DNA from: Saccharomycopsis crataegensis
Lineage: Eukaryota > Ascomycota > Saccharomycetes > Ascoideales > Saccharomycopsidaceae
NCBI RefSeq assembly: GCF_037102585.1
Contig: NW_027043829.1
Coordinates: 1,116,001 to 1,180,000 of the forward strand
DNA: 64,000 bases
Reading direction: 5' to 3'
Shown: one piece after another, positions 41,400 to 52,647 of the stretch
How the letters are laid out: every line of letters starts with the position of its first letter
Numbering within the stretch: the first letter of the stretch is position 1
Translations under genes and position numbers: made by a program
The notes under the pieces: generated by a model
What the model was told of the DNA's origin: nothing
The model's database searches: none
The model's input: only the letters and a program-made list of their open reading frames with translations

Positions 41400-43685
41400 A
41401 TGGACCAAACAGATGATGAACGACGACAGGAAAAAAGAGTGAATACTGGAAACTATGAAATGAAAGCAAAAGTGGTGGCTGAAAAGTTAAAAGGCAAGAA
41501 GGATCTGGAAATAATTCAATGGGCAAAATCTCATTTGAATCTCCATATCTGACATAGAAGGAATATTTATCGTTGGAAGGAAAATCCCATCATTCTAAAA
41601 TTGGCTAAACAACATGCTGGGCTTATTGAGAATGCCAATGTTCCTGATATAATTAAGAGCAGTTATAGAAAGCAGAATTTCATAGAAAAATAGGGTTATA
41701 AAATATTGATAGAAAATGTGGAGACAGCTTTGGAATATGAAGTTCCGGTAGCTTTGGAACTTATTGAGGATAAGCTTAATCAGATTTGTGAAATATTTGG
41801 AATTTCAAAAGGTATGCCTCTGAACTTTCAAATTGATGCATTAGAGAGAACAAAAAAACTATATGAACATTCATTGAGAAGTAATTCTGATATCGTGGTC
41901 CAACAAAATCTTAGGCAGAGCTCGACAAAACAACCGTACATCTGTGATCAAGAACAGTTGAAATGTTTCATCACAACAAGTAACTGGTCCAAAGTTTACT
42001 TCGTGAAAGAAACGGCGGTAAGATATCAATTCGTCAACAGTTCAACACTATCGCTTTTTGATAATGAAGACAAAGAATTGTCAACAAATTCTGATGTGCC
42101 ATTTTTTAAAGGCGATTCCTATTTCCTTCCACTCAATAATTTATTGACAATGATCTATTGTTCCAATCTTGATGGGACTGATAAGCGTAAAAGTTCATTT
42201 CTTGGCCCAATTTTCAATCCTAAAAAAATCGTTGAAAGCTTGGATAACAACTTTAATTACTACTATAGCAAAACCGGCTGGCTATCAAGCGCATTCTTTC
42301 AAAAATACTTGGAAGAAATCAGCAACCATATAAAGCTGAGATATAGACATCAGGGCAAAAATGAACCATCAATATTTATGATTTGTTATGAAAGTCATTA
42401 CCATAGCCTTCCTGACTTATCAATTCCTGAAAATTAAAGCTCATCATTGTGAAGAAAAATGTTTGTGAAAGGCCACGAAATACGATGAATGAATTAATTT
42501 CGCAGATGTATGTGAAAAAGGTTTTGGAGAAACTGTGGAATACAATCAGGTGCCTAGAGTATTTGCAGGGCCATGATGTTGCAAAAGGTACGAATTTAGT
42601 AACCGCGAACTATTCCAGTGAAAATTTAACCAATATAATACTTCATTCTTTGAAATCTCCCATTTATGAATCTGTCTCAATGTTGAATGATATTTGGAAC
42701 CAGGTGTCTCAGGATATAGTTTTTGAATTTATCAACTCTGTGAAGCATTTGCCAAAAGAATCCATGAGAATCAATCAATCGGGTTTTTACTCGAATAGCG
42801 TATCAGAAAAATTGTATCAATCGCTCACCACTCAAATCACAGAGACTAAGGAGAGAATAAATACCAGCCCGATTATGAGGCACTCCATGATTGTTTGTCT
42901 TGATGACATTTTGGTAGATAAGAAAGAGTTTGATCCTATTGGGTGCTTAGATGTTGAAGCCTTGAAAGGATGTGCATTAGGTGAAGACTTCATTTATGAT
43001 TTAGTGAAGAAGAAAATTACTGGGCGAGACAAACCCAACCTCCCGGAGCAGGACCAATCAGCAGATTTCCAGAGAAACTGATTTTGGGCTAGATTTCCCA
43101 GCCCCCTGCTCTTCTCCTGCTTCTGCTTGTACCAGAATGTATTCTATGGTCAGTTCAACTGGAATTAATGGGCCAACTGTTGATTCTATTCTCTGTAAAA
43201 CCACTAATCCATCATCTTTAATCTCAAATCCAAAATCCGATATTGGTTCAAAAACACATTGCAGGACTGATGGTTTTTCAATCGATTCGATTCTCAACAA
43301 ACAATCTGAAAATGGACTTATTTCAGAAGTCAAAAACAAATGTAACAATAAAATTACTTTTCAAGTGGAACACGAAAAAGATAATCAAGAATCACGCATT
43401 GACAACGTGTTAGGGAAACATGTTAACATTTCTGGTCCTATGGAGGAAGAAATCGGAAGAGATCAAAATCTTGGGAAAGCAAAAATTGAAACAAATCAAT
43501 TAGAGGAAGATTACAATTACACTCAGAATGTCTCTGATTTCAAGAAGGCAGTATACGATCTCCATTTACATTTCACCAGAAAGCCACTTGGCCCGTATCA
43601 AGATTTTGAAATCTATAAAGAAATGAGCTTTGAAAAAATATATCTGCTAATTGTTGGTATAGAACGAGATGAAGGGAAGAGATAA
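41400..43685 (+). pseudogene. Decayed pogo/PDC2-like DDE-domain gene (transposase-derived)
   Basis: A long stretch of protein-like sequence broken into pieces. From an ATG at 41400 one frame carries a psq/CENP-B-type helix-turn-helix (NYEMKAKVVAEKLKGKKDL, then RRNIYRWKEN) with two in-frame stops (near 41551 and 41691), and continues to 42437. There LTMIYCSNLDGTDKRKS and YYYSKTGWLSSAFFQKYLEE match the DDE_1 core of pogo/Tigger transposases and of Pdc2 (compare LCSNLDGSEKLKP and the AWLTSNLFHNWL region of S. cerevisiae Pdc2). The frame then shifts: 42449-43081 carries the C-terminal domain (LNDIWNQVSQDIVFEFINS), and 43137-43685 returns to the first frame. That is at least four breaks. The second catalytic acidic position (usually LDN or LDD) reads as MICYES here. 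No terminal inverted repeats were recognised. It could be a dead domesticated PDC2-type gene or an old pogo element. Confidence 0.72.
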
Positions 43686-44248
43686 TACAAATTGGGGCTA
43701 GTCCGAAAGGGTGAGAAATTTGTGCAATTCGCTCTGAATTCCGATTTTTTACCTGTTTACTTTCTTTTGTTAATTCCTTTTGGTGATGTAATGACTATAA
43801 TAGCTACAACATCTTGTATATAAAATTAATTAGGGGCATATGCCTACAAGCTGTTTGTGTATATAGAGGTAATGGCCCTTAGTCACTTATTACAGTACGA
43901 GCATTGGTATAGAGAAAGAAGAAACTGTACGAATATGACGTTTTTTGAAGTATCTGTTTGGTTTACACATTCTATGTGTATGAAACACATAAATTTATTA
44001 AATTCAAATAATTTATTTTAGTTTATTTATCAAGTTTCCTTCTTTATCGCAATAGTTTATGCACGGAGTGTTTTTAGCATTTTACAGTAATATGTTATGA
44101 GCCATGTTATATCGCTCGCTTCAGCCAATGAAATTGAAATTGAATAATACAAAAAAAAATGTGCAATTTTGATGTAAATACTCAAACCACTGGTTTGGTT
44201 AGAGGATCAAAAGAACTCCAAAAATCAATTCATACCAAAGAATAGAAA
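43686..44248. other. Intergenic before the complex I subunit gene
   Basis: 563 bp, AT-rich, no coding sequence recognised; presumed promoter of the following gene. Confidence 0.5.
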
Positions 44249-44680
44249 ATGGGTGGTCATCATCACGGTCCAGCTCGTATGTTGTGGTTATTCTTTTATG
44301 TGATCTTGTCTTAGAGTTTGTACCTACATGAACCATTTACCACAAGTTGATGGAATTCTTAGGACTATTCTTTCTTCTTGTACAGCTATATTATTCGCTA
44401 GCGCCAGTATTTTTTTCATCTCCTAGATGATAAGTTTCTAACATTTTTATTTTTAGCTCTTAGAGAGGATAAAGGTTTCCAAGCCTGGTACAACATGAGA
44501 GAAAATTTGGGTGATTACTATAAATTCACTAAACGTGGAGCCAGAGCAAACATAATATTTATGGGTATCATTCCATTGGCTTTGGGTTATTTGGGTTATT
44601 CTACTATCGGCAAATATACATTTGATGATAAGAGAAGAAGTCAGCCAATTTATGAGGATTATGTACCAAGAAAGTTGTGA
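44249..44680 (+). CDS. Complex I accessory subunit, NDUFB4/B15-like, two exons (44249-44276 and 44457-44680)
   Basis: Exon 1 encodes MGGHHHGPA plus one base; donor GTATGT (44277), branch CTAAC (44438-44442), acceptor TAG (ends 44456). The 83-residue product has NMRENLGDYYKFTKRGARAN, then one membrane helix (IIFMGIIPLALGYLGYSTIG) and KYTFDDKRRSQPIYEDY. This layout (MRE-x(4-6)-Y(F/Y)-x-T-x-R, one helix, GKY-x-F-x-x-KRR) is that of fungal NDUFB4-type subunits (Yarrowia NB5M). The protein sits in the distal membrane arm of NADH:ubiquinone oxidoreductase. Its presence means the organism keeps complex I, unlike S. cerevisiae. Confidence 0.82.
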
Positions 44681-45259
44681 TTGTACTTGATATTTTCATA
44701 TCTGCTGCTTTCTTTGTTTTATTATGCCAGGCCAAATAAATAGGAAAAGGAAATCCACAGTTTCCCGATTTTTGTTTTAATTCTGGTTTTTTTCATTGGG
44801 TTTGTTTTACAGTGGTTAAATTTGATTAGTGCTATGGCATCGTTAGTGGGTAATATTAGATTTCTAACACAAATATACATGGTTGAACTAGTTTGATTGT
44901 TCATTCAAATAGAAGGAATATGGATCATTATTTGTTTAAGGAACCAAAGATTTGTGCCTGCTCCCATACCACATTACTGTGTATTCATCTCAAGTTTCAT
45001 TTATTTTTCACATCTATTATAGTATCATCAACTCTCATTGACTACTCTTTATTTTATTTAGTATGCATCATTATTTACAAATTCATAATATCTAAGAAAC
45101 ACAAGGATTCAAAAGCATTTCATGCCGTAGTTAAAATAATTCTCTTCTAATATTCCGAATTGAGTAGAGTGGTTGGGCTTTTGACGCTGTTTTTATTCAC
45201 ATTAACAACATGCCAATTTTGATTCTATTATAGTTCTCATCGTTATCAGTATTTCTGGC
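44681..45259. other. Intergenic, convergent 3' ends of the complex I subunit gene and BOL3
   Basis: 579 bp, AT-rich. An 85-codon open frame (44893-45150) is Ile/Phe/Tyr-rich and looks spurious. No RNA gene seen. Confidence 0.55.
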
Positions 45260-45757
45260 CTATTTTCTTGGTGCCTTGGTAACCAATTGTAAACCGTGCC
45301 ATTTCTTGATTTCTTCAGCTAAAGTTTCGTTGACCATTCTGTGTTGTTTGACCATCGAAATTCCCTTAAATGAATCACTCACAATACTGATGGCAAACAT
45401 TGAGCCACAACCACCTAAAACAGCCAGTCAGTAAATACAGGTACGAGAAACCATCACACCAATAAAATCCTGGATTGTAAATTTATATTTTTATCAACAG
45501 TTTCCAGTCATTTACTTACCTGACACGTCGGAAACCTGTAGTTGCACAGGATCAAATTTATCATTCAAGAGTTGGAAAATTTTAGATTCATAGTCGTCCA
45601 TTGGAGCCACAGACTGGGAATTAACGCTATATGATCTATGGCTGACTGCTGATCTCAAGGTAGAGCCTGGAACCATTCTCAACGGCAGTGTTGTTGAAGG
45701 TTTAGCTATTATTGATCTCTGGGTGAGATACAAACAAGATCTGAAAATCAGGGACAT
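45260..45757 (-). CDS. BOL3: Mitochondrial BolA-like protein Bol3 (Aim1), two exons (45520-45757 and 45260-45414)
   Basis: Donor GTAAGT (starts 45519) and acceptor TAG (ends 45415) remove a 105-nt intron with a TACTGAC-like branch, giving 130 residues. The first ~45 residues form a mitochondrial presequence ([19 protein letters not shown]). The BolA domain contains [20 protein letters not shown], then [17 protein letters not shown] and [10 protein letters not shown]. This closely follows S. cerevisiae Bol3 ([32 protein letters not shown]). Bol3 works with Grx5, Isa and Nfu1 proteins in delivering 4Fe-4S clusters to lipoate synthase and complex II. The invariant BolA His lies in KQHRMVN. Confidence 0.95.
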
Positions 45758-46125
45758 TATGGGAAAGTGAAGTACTGTTTGGATGGAAAGTTATAACGAG
45801 TAGCTCAAATGTATTAGCTCTTATCTATATTAATAATACTCAAGAGAGAGATGATAATAATAATGTGTGGACCAAAAACAATCTATTAGACTTTAATTTT
45901 TTCATGCATTTTTTTTTTACCAAAGTTTTTCTCACCTGCATTCCCGAATAACATCACATATTATACTAAGTATATTATACTAAGTGCTTATCAGAATATT
46001 AAAAGAGTTCAAAAAATCAAAAGAGGAAAAAAAAAATCAATGCAATATCGAATATGTATGTTTTATTGAAACCTTCTACGTCGAAATAAACACAAGATAA
46101 TAATATCGCAAATGATCAAAATACC
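45758..46125. other. Intergenic between BOL3 start and RAD30 3' end
   Basis: 368 bp; BOL3 promoter side is AT-rich with a TATACTAAG duplication (45961-45982, two copies of TATTATACTAAG-like sequence). Nothing else recognised. Confidence 0.5.
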
Positions 46126-47650
46126 TCAAAAAGGTAGCATCGATTGTCCCTTCTCCAACTTGGCTTTCTTATTTTTATTTTTATTAGATGGTTTTTCTCT
46201 TTTTAATACACTATTCGCCTTCAACTTCGGCAGATTTGAAGGCGATATCGTAAGGTCATATATAATTGGAGAATTTGCTTTACTCTGGTCCGGTTCATTA
46301 TGGGTCAAAATATTCTGAGTCATATTTTCACCATTCAATTTTGTGGAGTAACTAATGGCAAAATGGTAATCTTGATGCTCTGTAACGAAGTGTGGATTAT
46401 TGGATTTGTTCAAAATCACCATATTACATGATTCGCAAAAGTACTCTTCAGGTACAAGCTCGTTGCTTTCCGTAACCAATTCCGGTAATACATCTTTATC
46501 ATCCTTTTTGATATCTTTCACTGCAATTACTTTCGATTTTTCGTGGTTTTTAGTTTTGCTGCTATTTTTCAACTTTAGCATCGAATGAATACTATTCTTC
46601 TGTGTTTCTTCCTTTCCAAGATTCTTCCTAGATTCGTAAACAAATGGTACTCGTTCAATCTTTTCTCCATTTTCCATATCTTTTTTTGCGTTGTTGGACT
46701 GGGCAGGCTTTTCCGCTTTAAAAAAGTTTTCAATAAAACCCAATCCACTCACAACTTCAAGTTTTGCCAATGTTAAATCCATGATTCCTAATGGAAAAAG
46801 TTCGTGGTCTTCGTATTTCGCAAGATTCAATATTTCATCCAACAACTTCACTCCTAGTTCAAATATATTTTTCTCTAAATCTTCAATTGAAACTACCGGA
46901 AATGCCATTTGACGAGACCTAGATATCCTGCTTGATAAAGTCACATAATGAAGAGATAATGATCTTGGGCATCTAATCTTTATTCCAGCAGGGTTAGACG
47001 ATCCTTTCTGATCTTTTGAGTAATTGGTACCGAATTGCTCCTCATTAGTTTCCTTTATTCTTTGAAATAAATCACCAGCAAACACTTTTATCCACCCCAC
47101 ACAATCATCTCTATTATTTACTGATTCGCCTCGAAATCGTTTTGAAGAACACATACTTGGTTCCCTTTTTTCTGCAAAAGGTGCATGCAATTCGCCTCGC
47201 ACAATCTTATAAACTTTTGTGGCTAATTCCAAATCTTTATCCAACTTCTCCACTAAATCTTCAAGACTAAATTTGTCTCTGATATACTCGATGACTTTTT
47301 CCTTCTCATGTGGCACTTTAAGTTGAAATGCGACATTATCACCAGTTTTTCCTCCAAGTCCCCAAAAATCAACAATGCTAAAATTCTTGAGAAATTCAGC
47401 TATTGAACCATTTCTAATAATAGTCTGGTTATCCGGTTTCTTAAACCCTGATGCCAATTTGGCTAACGTTTTAACTCTTGCCACACCACATGAAGTTGTA
47501 TATCCCAAAGCATCATCTATCTTCTTTCTTAAATCCAAGGTTATTAACGAGCCAATATGGATAAGAATATCATCCCAATCTCTAAATATCAATACCTGTC
47601 CGCGTCTGTGCGGCGCGGAAGATTCCTCCTTGTCTTTGTTTTCTTCTTCT

Positions 47651-47685
<35 letters not shown>

Positions 47686-48399
47686 ATTATTTTGAGATAA
47701 CGGAGTTTCAAGTTCTTCCGTTGTAGGTATGAAAACTCCTCTTACTCTTTGGCACCATTCGGGTAATTCATTTGGTATCGGTGGTAGTTTCTGAAGAGGG
47801 TCATCGCAGTTATCAATATCTTTCAATTGCGGAAATAACTCCCTTGCTTTTTCATATACTTCGGTTCCTAAATCAAAGAAACTTTCATCCACACTAGCCT
47901 TTTCTACGATTTTGCAATTCTCGTGAAATATCCGCTGCATCTTCCGTGACTCTCTTCGGTATGGATCCAATGAAACTTTATGAGTTGCCGGGCTTGGGAA
48001 ATCGGCCGGATTACAACTATTCACATTTCTCCAGAAATTCTCTCCTTTTCTAAAAACTGATGTGTGAAGAGGAATGACATGGGGACACTTCTTGATTGCA
48101 GATTTCAAATTATCCATTCGATTAATTCCGTACTTTCTTGCTGCGTATGAAACGGCAATAATACTTGACCACTGAACGCAAATCACTGGATCCTCCCTTG
48201 TAAATCCATGCTTCAATTGTTCTACTTGGGCGAAAAAAGCATTAACATCAATATGAGCAATAACGGCAAGGGGGGAGTTATAAGATTTCTTGGGGTTCCG
48301 TAGATGATCGAAATCCTGAACACTAAAACTTGACACTTTTGGATCAAGAATGATTTTAGGCCTCACAAAGCTGTCATTTGTCTGTGAATATATGGACAT
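46126..48399 (-). CDS. RAD30: DNA polymerase eta (translesion, Y family)
   Basis: 757 residues. The palm motifs are intact: IAHIDVNAFFAQVEQ (first catalytic Asp, steric Phe pair region) and KASVDESFFDL (Asp-Glu of the second motif). SYAARKYGINR is the finger-domain signature, and LASGFKKPDNQT belongs to the thumb. A Glu run of about 13 residues is inserted after residue ~240, encoded by a pure CTT-type repeat on the plus strand (47640-47690). A C-terminal UBZ-type finger is visible (YFCESCNMVI, then HFVTEHQDYH), and the end (KGQSMLPF) resembles a minimal PCNA-binding motif. Pol eta copies past UV dimers with high accuracy and is recruited by ubiquitinated PCNA. An ACGCGT lies about 80 bp upstream of the start. 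Confidence 0.96.
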
Positions 48400-48475
48400 G
48401 AGGGATCATATTTTTAATCGCTTTACTTTTCTTATTCACTAACTCAATCGTTGGACTGCCAAACCGTCGCTATGG

Positions 48476-48481
48476 ACGCGT
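48476..48481. promoter_or_regulatory. MCB-type ACGCGT upstream of RAD30
   Basis: ACGCGT about 77 bp upstream of the RAD30 start, with ACGCGA further up (near 48521). The MluI cell-cycle box is bound by MBF in yeasts and marks G1/S replication and repair genes; use here is inferred. Confidence 0.4.
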
Positions 48482-49692
48482 AAAATTTTGTTCCTTGAGC
48501 AAAAATAAAAAAAAATAGTACGCGACTTTGTTTGGAGCGTTGGTGTTTTGACCAACATGAGATGTTGGCAAATAGTTGAACATATAAGTTTCAGCGACAA
48601 GCATTCTAGAAAACGAAGAGTATGAAAGTAAGAAAGGCGGACTCGAGAAAATTCATAAACCACCTGTAGCTATTTGGAATTTTCTATTTAAAGTAAGAAA
48701 CCGTTTATCTACCTATGTTTTCTGTTGTAGTTTTGCAAAACTTTGCAACCAGTATTAAAGCTCCCTCAACCTTCCCCTTGTTAGAAAAGAAATAAAATAG
48801 AGACCAAATTTATTTGAAGAGCTTATATATATATATATAATATTGCTTACCATTTGAACTATCTATGGTTTGGGTAACACATTTTTGATAGTTTTGTCTA
48901 CAACTTCTCATCGTAGTGAGTATTTTTTTTCTTTTCAAAGCGAATTTTATATGACAAGAAAAATAAAACAAAAGAACTGAATTTCTGAAAAGGATATTCA
49001 AATAGGTAATAATTCTAATTTAAAATCTCTTTGAATAATTTCTGTAGATACTTTGCAGGTCTATCAAAGAAATTTCTATGAAATAGTTTACAAAGAATTA
49101 AGTTCTAAAACTTTTAAACCATAGCTTATTAGCGAAAAACAAGCTAAAAATCTAGTTTCTAAAGGTACCGATTCTTTAAATACGTTCACAATATTGTTAG
49201 TAATAGCAAACCAAGAGAAATAAAAAAAAATGTATTTTGGTTGAAATGCTAAGCTTTTTCTCTCCACTCCTTTTCTATTGAGAGCTCTTAAAACTCAAAT
49301 TTTATTCAAATATTATAAAAATAATAATATTTTTATTTTTACTTTTTAGTCAAACTAATATTTTTTATTAGAAATCCTGAGGAATTGTAAAATCAACGAG
49401 CTTCTATGAGCCCTAGGCTCTCTCTCGTAGTGACTTTCTCCTTTAATATATTAATATACGCACTCCATCACGTGTATATATAAATAAACATTCAGTCGGG
49501 GGCACATAACACTATTTACAGCATTATATAAAGGGAAAATTTTTCACTAAAACTCGATTCACTTCATTTCTTCTAGTATATAACTCTTTTCATTAAATCA
49601 CAAAACATGTGTTGAATAGAAACCCTCTCTCTTATAACCAATAAAATTACCGATAAATGGTATGTATTTTTCAGCTACTTAGTATGTCTTTT

Positions 49693-49784
49693 CATTTGGA
49701 TGATGACCAAGCTGTCGCCCCAAACTGAAGCATTGTGTTGATTCGACTATTATAGCCAAACACTGAAAATTCTGATTACCAATG
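49693..49784 (+). ncRNA. Candidate C/D box snoRNA 1 in an intron-like unit (49660-49850)
   Basis: C box ATGATGA (49700-49706, exact consensus), internal CTGA (49725-49728), and D box CTGA (49772-49775, or 49763-49766). CATTTGG directly before the C box can pair with CCAATG (49779-49784) after the D box, with one bulged base, forming a terminal stem. The unit lies between a GTATGT donor (49660) and an ACTAAC branch (49836-49841) with acceptor TAG (ends 49850). I could not match the guide sequence to an rRNA target from memory. Confidence 0.5.
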
Positions 49785-49983
49785 AGAAGATTACTATTAA
49801 TATTGAATAATTGGCATTTTTTAATGAGTTTTTAAACTAACAATATATAGTATGGAAGAAATAAACTGTTAATGGTTTTTTCCCATTGCATTTGTTTGGA
49901 ATTTATATGGTGAATTGTTATGTATGTTTGATTAATTCATTCCATTTTCATCTTTGGATTGACACGAATCCATTTTGATTGCA

Positions 49984-50066
49984 TTTTGTGATGAACAACT
50001 ATATATTTCATGCTAATCATGACGTCTCTCTGTAGACCAGGATTACAAACAAGTTCCTGAACTTTG
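49984..50066 (+). ncRNA. Candidate C/D box snoRNA 2 in an intron-like unit (49922-50139)
   Basis: C box GTGATGA (49988-49994) and D box CTGA (50057-50060), 62 nt apart, inside a unit with donor GTATGT (49922), branch ACTAAC (50123-50128) and acceptor ATAG (ends 50139). No clear terminal stem, so weaker than candidate 1. Ends approximate; target unknown. Confidence 0.35.
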
Positions 50067-50907
50067 TCGGATGTGTGTCAATTTGGAGAAAGTGGTTTTA
50101 TTTTGATTTCAAGGATGTAATCACTAACAATTTTGATAGAGACCGGGATACTATTCATAATACACAAAATCTTTGTACTTAATATTTTTTTAAAATGTAG
50201 ACTAACAGAGGACAAAGGCTCGCTCTGTTAATTGCTATAATAAGGTGATATTATAGTGACGGTATGTTCATGATGGTTCTATAATCAAAAGTGAATTTAT
50301 TATCTTTCACATCCATGAAGTATCTAAACAGTTAATCATTTACAAGAACGCTTCTCAGAGAATTAGCATCCAAAGGCATAAAGCGATCTTATAAGATCTC
50401 AGGAAAATATATTTTCCTTTGGGTGTGAGATGACACCCCGTGTAAATTTTATAATTACGGTATTGAGTCACTTATGATTAATAGAACATGCCCAAGGACT
50501 ACTCTCTCTCTGGCTCAAATAGGAAGGGGAGCTTGCGCAACCGCACGAAATGAACCAACCAACTTCTTTTCTTCAAGAAATCTTCTGCCAAGCGAGATAC
50601 TATTATTCTGAGGAAATCTATTTATGAGTTTTGTACACCAAATGAGAAATAAGAATCAAACATACGGTGAGAATGTTTGTGTATACATGATCACTTTTGT
50701 TGATGTTGCGTCGCCTCTTGAGACTGAAAATATTACATAGAAAAGGAACCTTGTTCTGATTCTGGATTTTTCTTGTACTTTAGACATTGATTATCAAGCT
50801 AGAGATTTGTAATAAAATTAATTGTTGCTATTGTGATTAAATAAGTTAAATTTATCAAGTCATGGTGTTAATTCATTAGCAGAATACAATACAAACAGTT
50901 AGTGATT

Positions 50908-52344
50908 CTAAGCACTGAGGGCGGTTCTCTTCTCTTTTTTTTTCGCCTTCTCTCTTCTGGAGGTGGTATCAAGTCTGGAAGATGATTTATTCACCTTCAA
51001 CTTCTCTAATCTATCAATAAGATTTTGCTCCATATCTTTATCGTCGAACTCTTCTTGCTTCTTCTTTTCTTGTTCTTTGCGAGCCTCATCTCTTTCCAAT
51101 TCTGCCAATTCATCATCAATTTCTTCTTCATCAATCACGGTATTATTCATATCATTGAATTCGGTCAATGTGCTGTTGATCTCCTTGACCTTGCCAACTT
51201 CAGTGCTAATTTCCTCCATTAATGTATCAACCTTACCAATGTTCAATTCATTATTCAAATCTTTCAAAATAGTCTTAGAGTTGTTCAAGAGTTGAAGGAC
51301 TTGAACATTACCACTTTGCAATTGGATATTGGAAAGCAAAGTTTCCAAATTATTCAAATTGCTTGTAGCATGAATCAAAGCACTTTCTATTGACTTCTTT
51401 GTTCTAAGCAAAAGTTTAAGATATTCACGATTTGTTGATTTATTTTTAATAAGATTTTGAACCTTTGTCTCATATGATTCCACCTTAACCGTAAGATTGT
51501 TGATTTTCATGTTAGTTAGCTTTATGTTGGCTTTTAATTGAGCAGTAGCAACATCCTCAACAGTGATAGTTACATTTTCATTTGTTTTTATCTTAATGAC
51601 AGGATCAGGAATTTCTATTTTCTCGTTCTCTTTTGTTATTATTGGGTCGATCTGGATAAGAATATCATTTGTATCTCTCGACAAATATTTCAAGAAAATT
51701 TCGCTATCAAGTTCAGAAAAATGGTATTTCTCACTAAGTAGTTCTAATAATTCACTCTTGGTGAAGATAGGTGTACTATCACCTGAGGATTTCCGCAGTT
51801 TCAACTTAGAAAGAATTTTATCCTTCAACAGTTCCAACTTAGGAATTGACACAAACTTAGTACCGACCAAGTAGTTTCCGGTTTTTTCTTTATTAGCAGT
51901 TACGTTAACTTGTGTGCTGTATAAGCCAGACTTGGATAACACCCAGAAAAGTGAATTTTTAACTGAAATATTTGATAGAAAAGAATCATCGTACAATGAT
52001 TTTTCCAAGTTGTTGAAATCCTTCAATTGAATCAACTTTTTGTCTGTGGGATCATTACAAATTTCATTAATAACAGTATCGATAGACAATGGCTTTAAAA
52101 TTATTCTTGCATCTATCGTGTTGTTTATGTCTGCAGAAATGCTCAATTCTTCGATTAAATTAGAGGTATCAAGGGTAACACCATCCTGAGACTCAATGAT
52201 CTGATTAATTAACTTCTTCCATGCCAAAATATTCGCTTCATAACCATCAGGATTCAGCTCTTTTAACTGATCAAAGTTGGAATACAAAGAACGAAGACGA
52301 GTCTTCTTGAATAAGGAGTTGGAGTCCACTAAGGCTTGGTACAT
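50908..52344 (-). CDS. CHM7: ESCRT-III-like nuclear-envelope surveillance protein Chm7
   Basis: 478 residues. The N-terminal half (about 1-240) has the winged-helix layout of CHMP7/Chm7 (KLINQIIESQDG, KNSLFWVLSKSGLYS, FTKSELLELLSEKYHFSELD). A Snf7-type helical ESCRT-III domain follows (about 255-420: LKANIKLTNMKINNLTVKVE, LLLRTKKSIESALIHATSNL). An acidic, then Lys-rich C-terminal tail (EEEIDDELAELERDEARK, SRREKAKKKEKRT) could hold MIM-like and nuclear export or import signals. Chm7 recruits ESCRT-III to the inner nuclear membrane via Heh1 to seal or clear defective nuclear pores. The length matches the yeast family (about 450). Confidence 0.88.
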   Translation of the reverse strand: MYQALVDSNSLFKKTRLRSLYSNFDQLKELNPDGYEANILAWKKLINQIIESQDGVTLDTSNLIEELSISADINNTIDARIILKPLSIDTVINEICNDPTDKKLIQLKDFNNLEKSLYDDSFLSNISVKNSLFWVLSKSGLYSTQVNVTANKEKTGNYLVGTKFVSIPKLELLKDKILSKLKLRKSSGDSTPIFTKSELLELLSEKYHFSELDSEIFLKYLSRDTNDILIQIDPIITKENEKIEIPDPVIKIKTNENVTITVEDVATAQLKANIKLTNMKINNLTVKVESYETKVQNLIKNKSTNREYLKLLLRTKKSIESALIHATSNLNNLETLLSNIQLQSGNVQVLQLLNNSKTILKDLNNELNIGKVDTLMEEISTEVGKVKEINSTLTEFNDMNNTVIDEEEIDDELAELERDEARKEQEKKKQEEFDDKDMEQNLIDRLEKLKVNKSSSRLDTTSRREKAKKKEKRTALSA

Positions 52345-52647
52345 GATGATATAGTCGACAGCAGGCTGTTGTAGAGCGCTACAGGTTTGTTTATCTATCC
52401 CTTGATTATTTTTAATTTTTCTTTTTCCCTCCCTGCACTACATCTTGTAGACAGCACCTACAGATAGCAGGAGAAATCCCAAAAGACCAGCACAAAACAA
52501 AAATATATAAAAATAAAAAACATAAACAAAAAAATACATAAATATATTAATAGATGTTAATCTCGCCGTGAATCCTTCAGTTCTGAGTAGGCTATTAACT
52601 CATAATTGCGTTCCCAATGCCAATACATGTTTGAAACATAAAAGAAA
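52345..52647. other. Intergenic between CHM7 start and VPS26 3' end
   Basis: 303 bp, A-rich (52499-52550), holding the CHM7 promoter and VPS26 terminator. Nothing else recognised. Confidence 0.5.

Larger units (their letters stand above)
48482..50907. other. 2.4 kb region without protein genes; contains a candidate snoRNA locus
   Basis: Between the RAD30 start and the CHM7 3' end. A TATATATAAA box (49476-49484) is followed by two intron-like units on the plus strand, each with GTATGT donor, ACTAAC branch and AG acceptor, and each containing a C/D-box-like element (see the ncRNA entries). The presumed exons hold no open frame of note. Stretches 48482-49400 and 50270-50900 are AT-rich with nothing else recognised, apart from another TGATGT/CTGA pair near 50701-50759 that is too weak to call. 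Confidence 0.45.

Noticed and set aside
50680-50775. Third C/D snoRNA candidate (TTGATGT ... CTGA)
   Set aside because: C box deviates from consensus, no terminal stem and no intron signals; only a partial match of the guide to the 18S 3' end.
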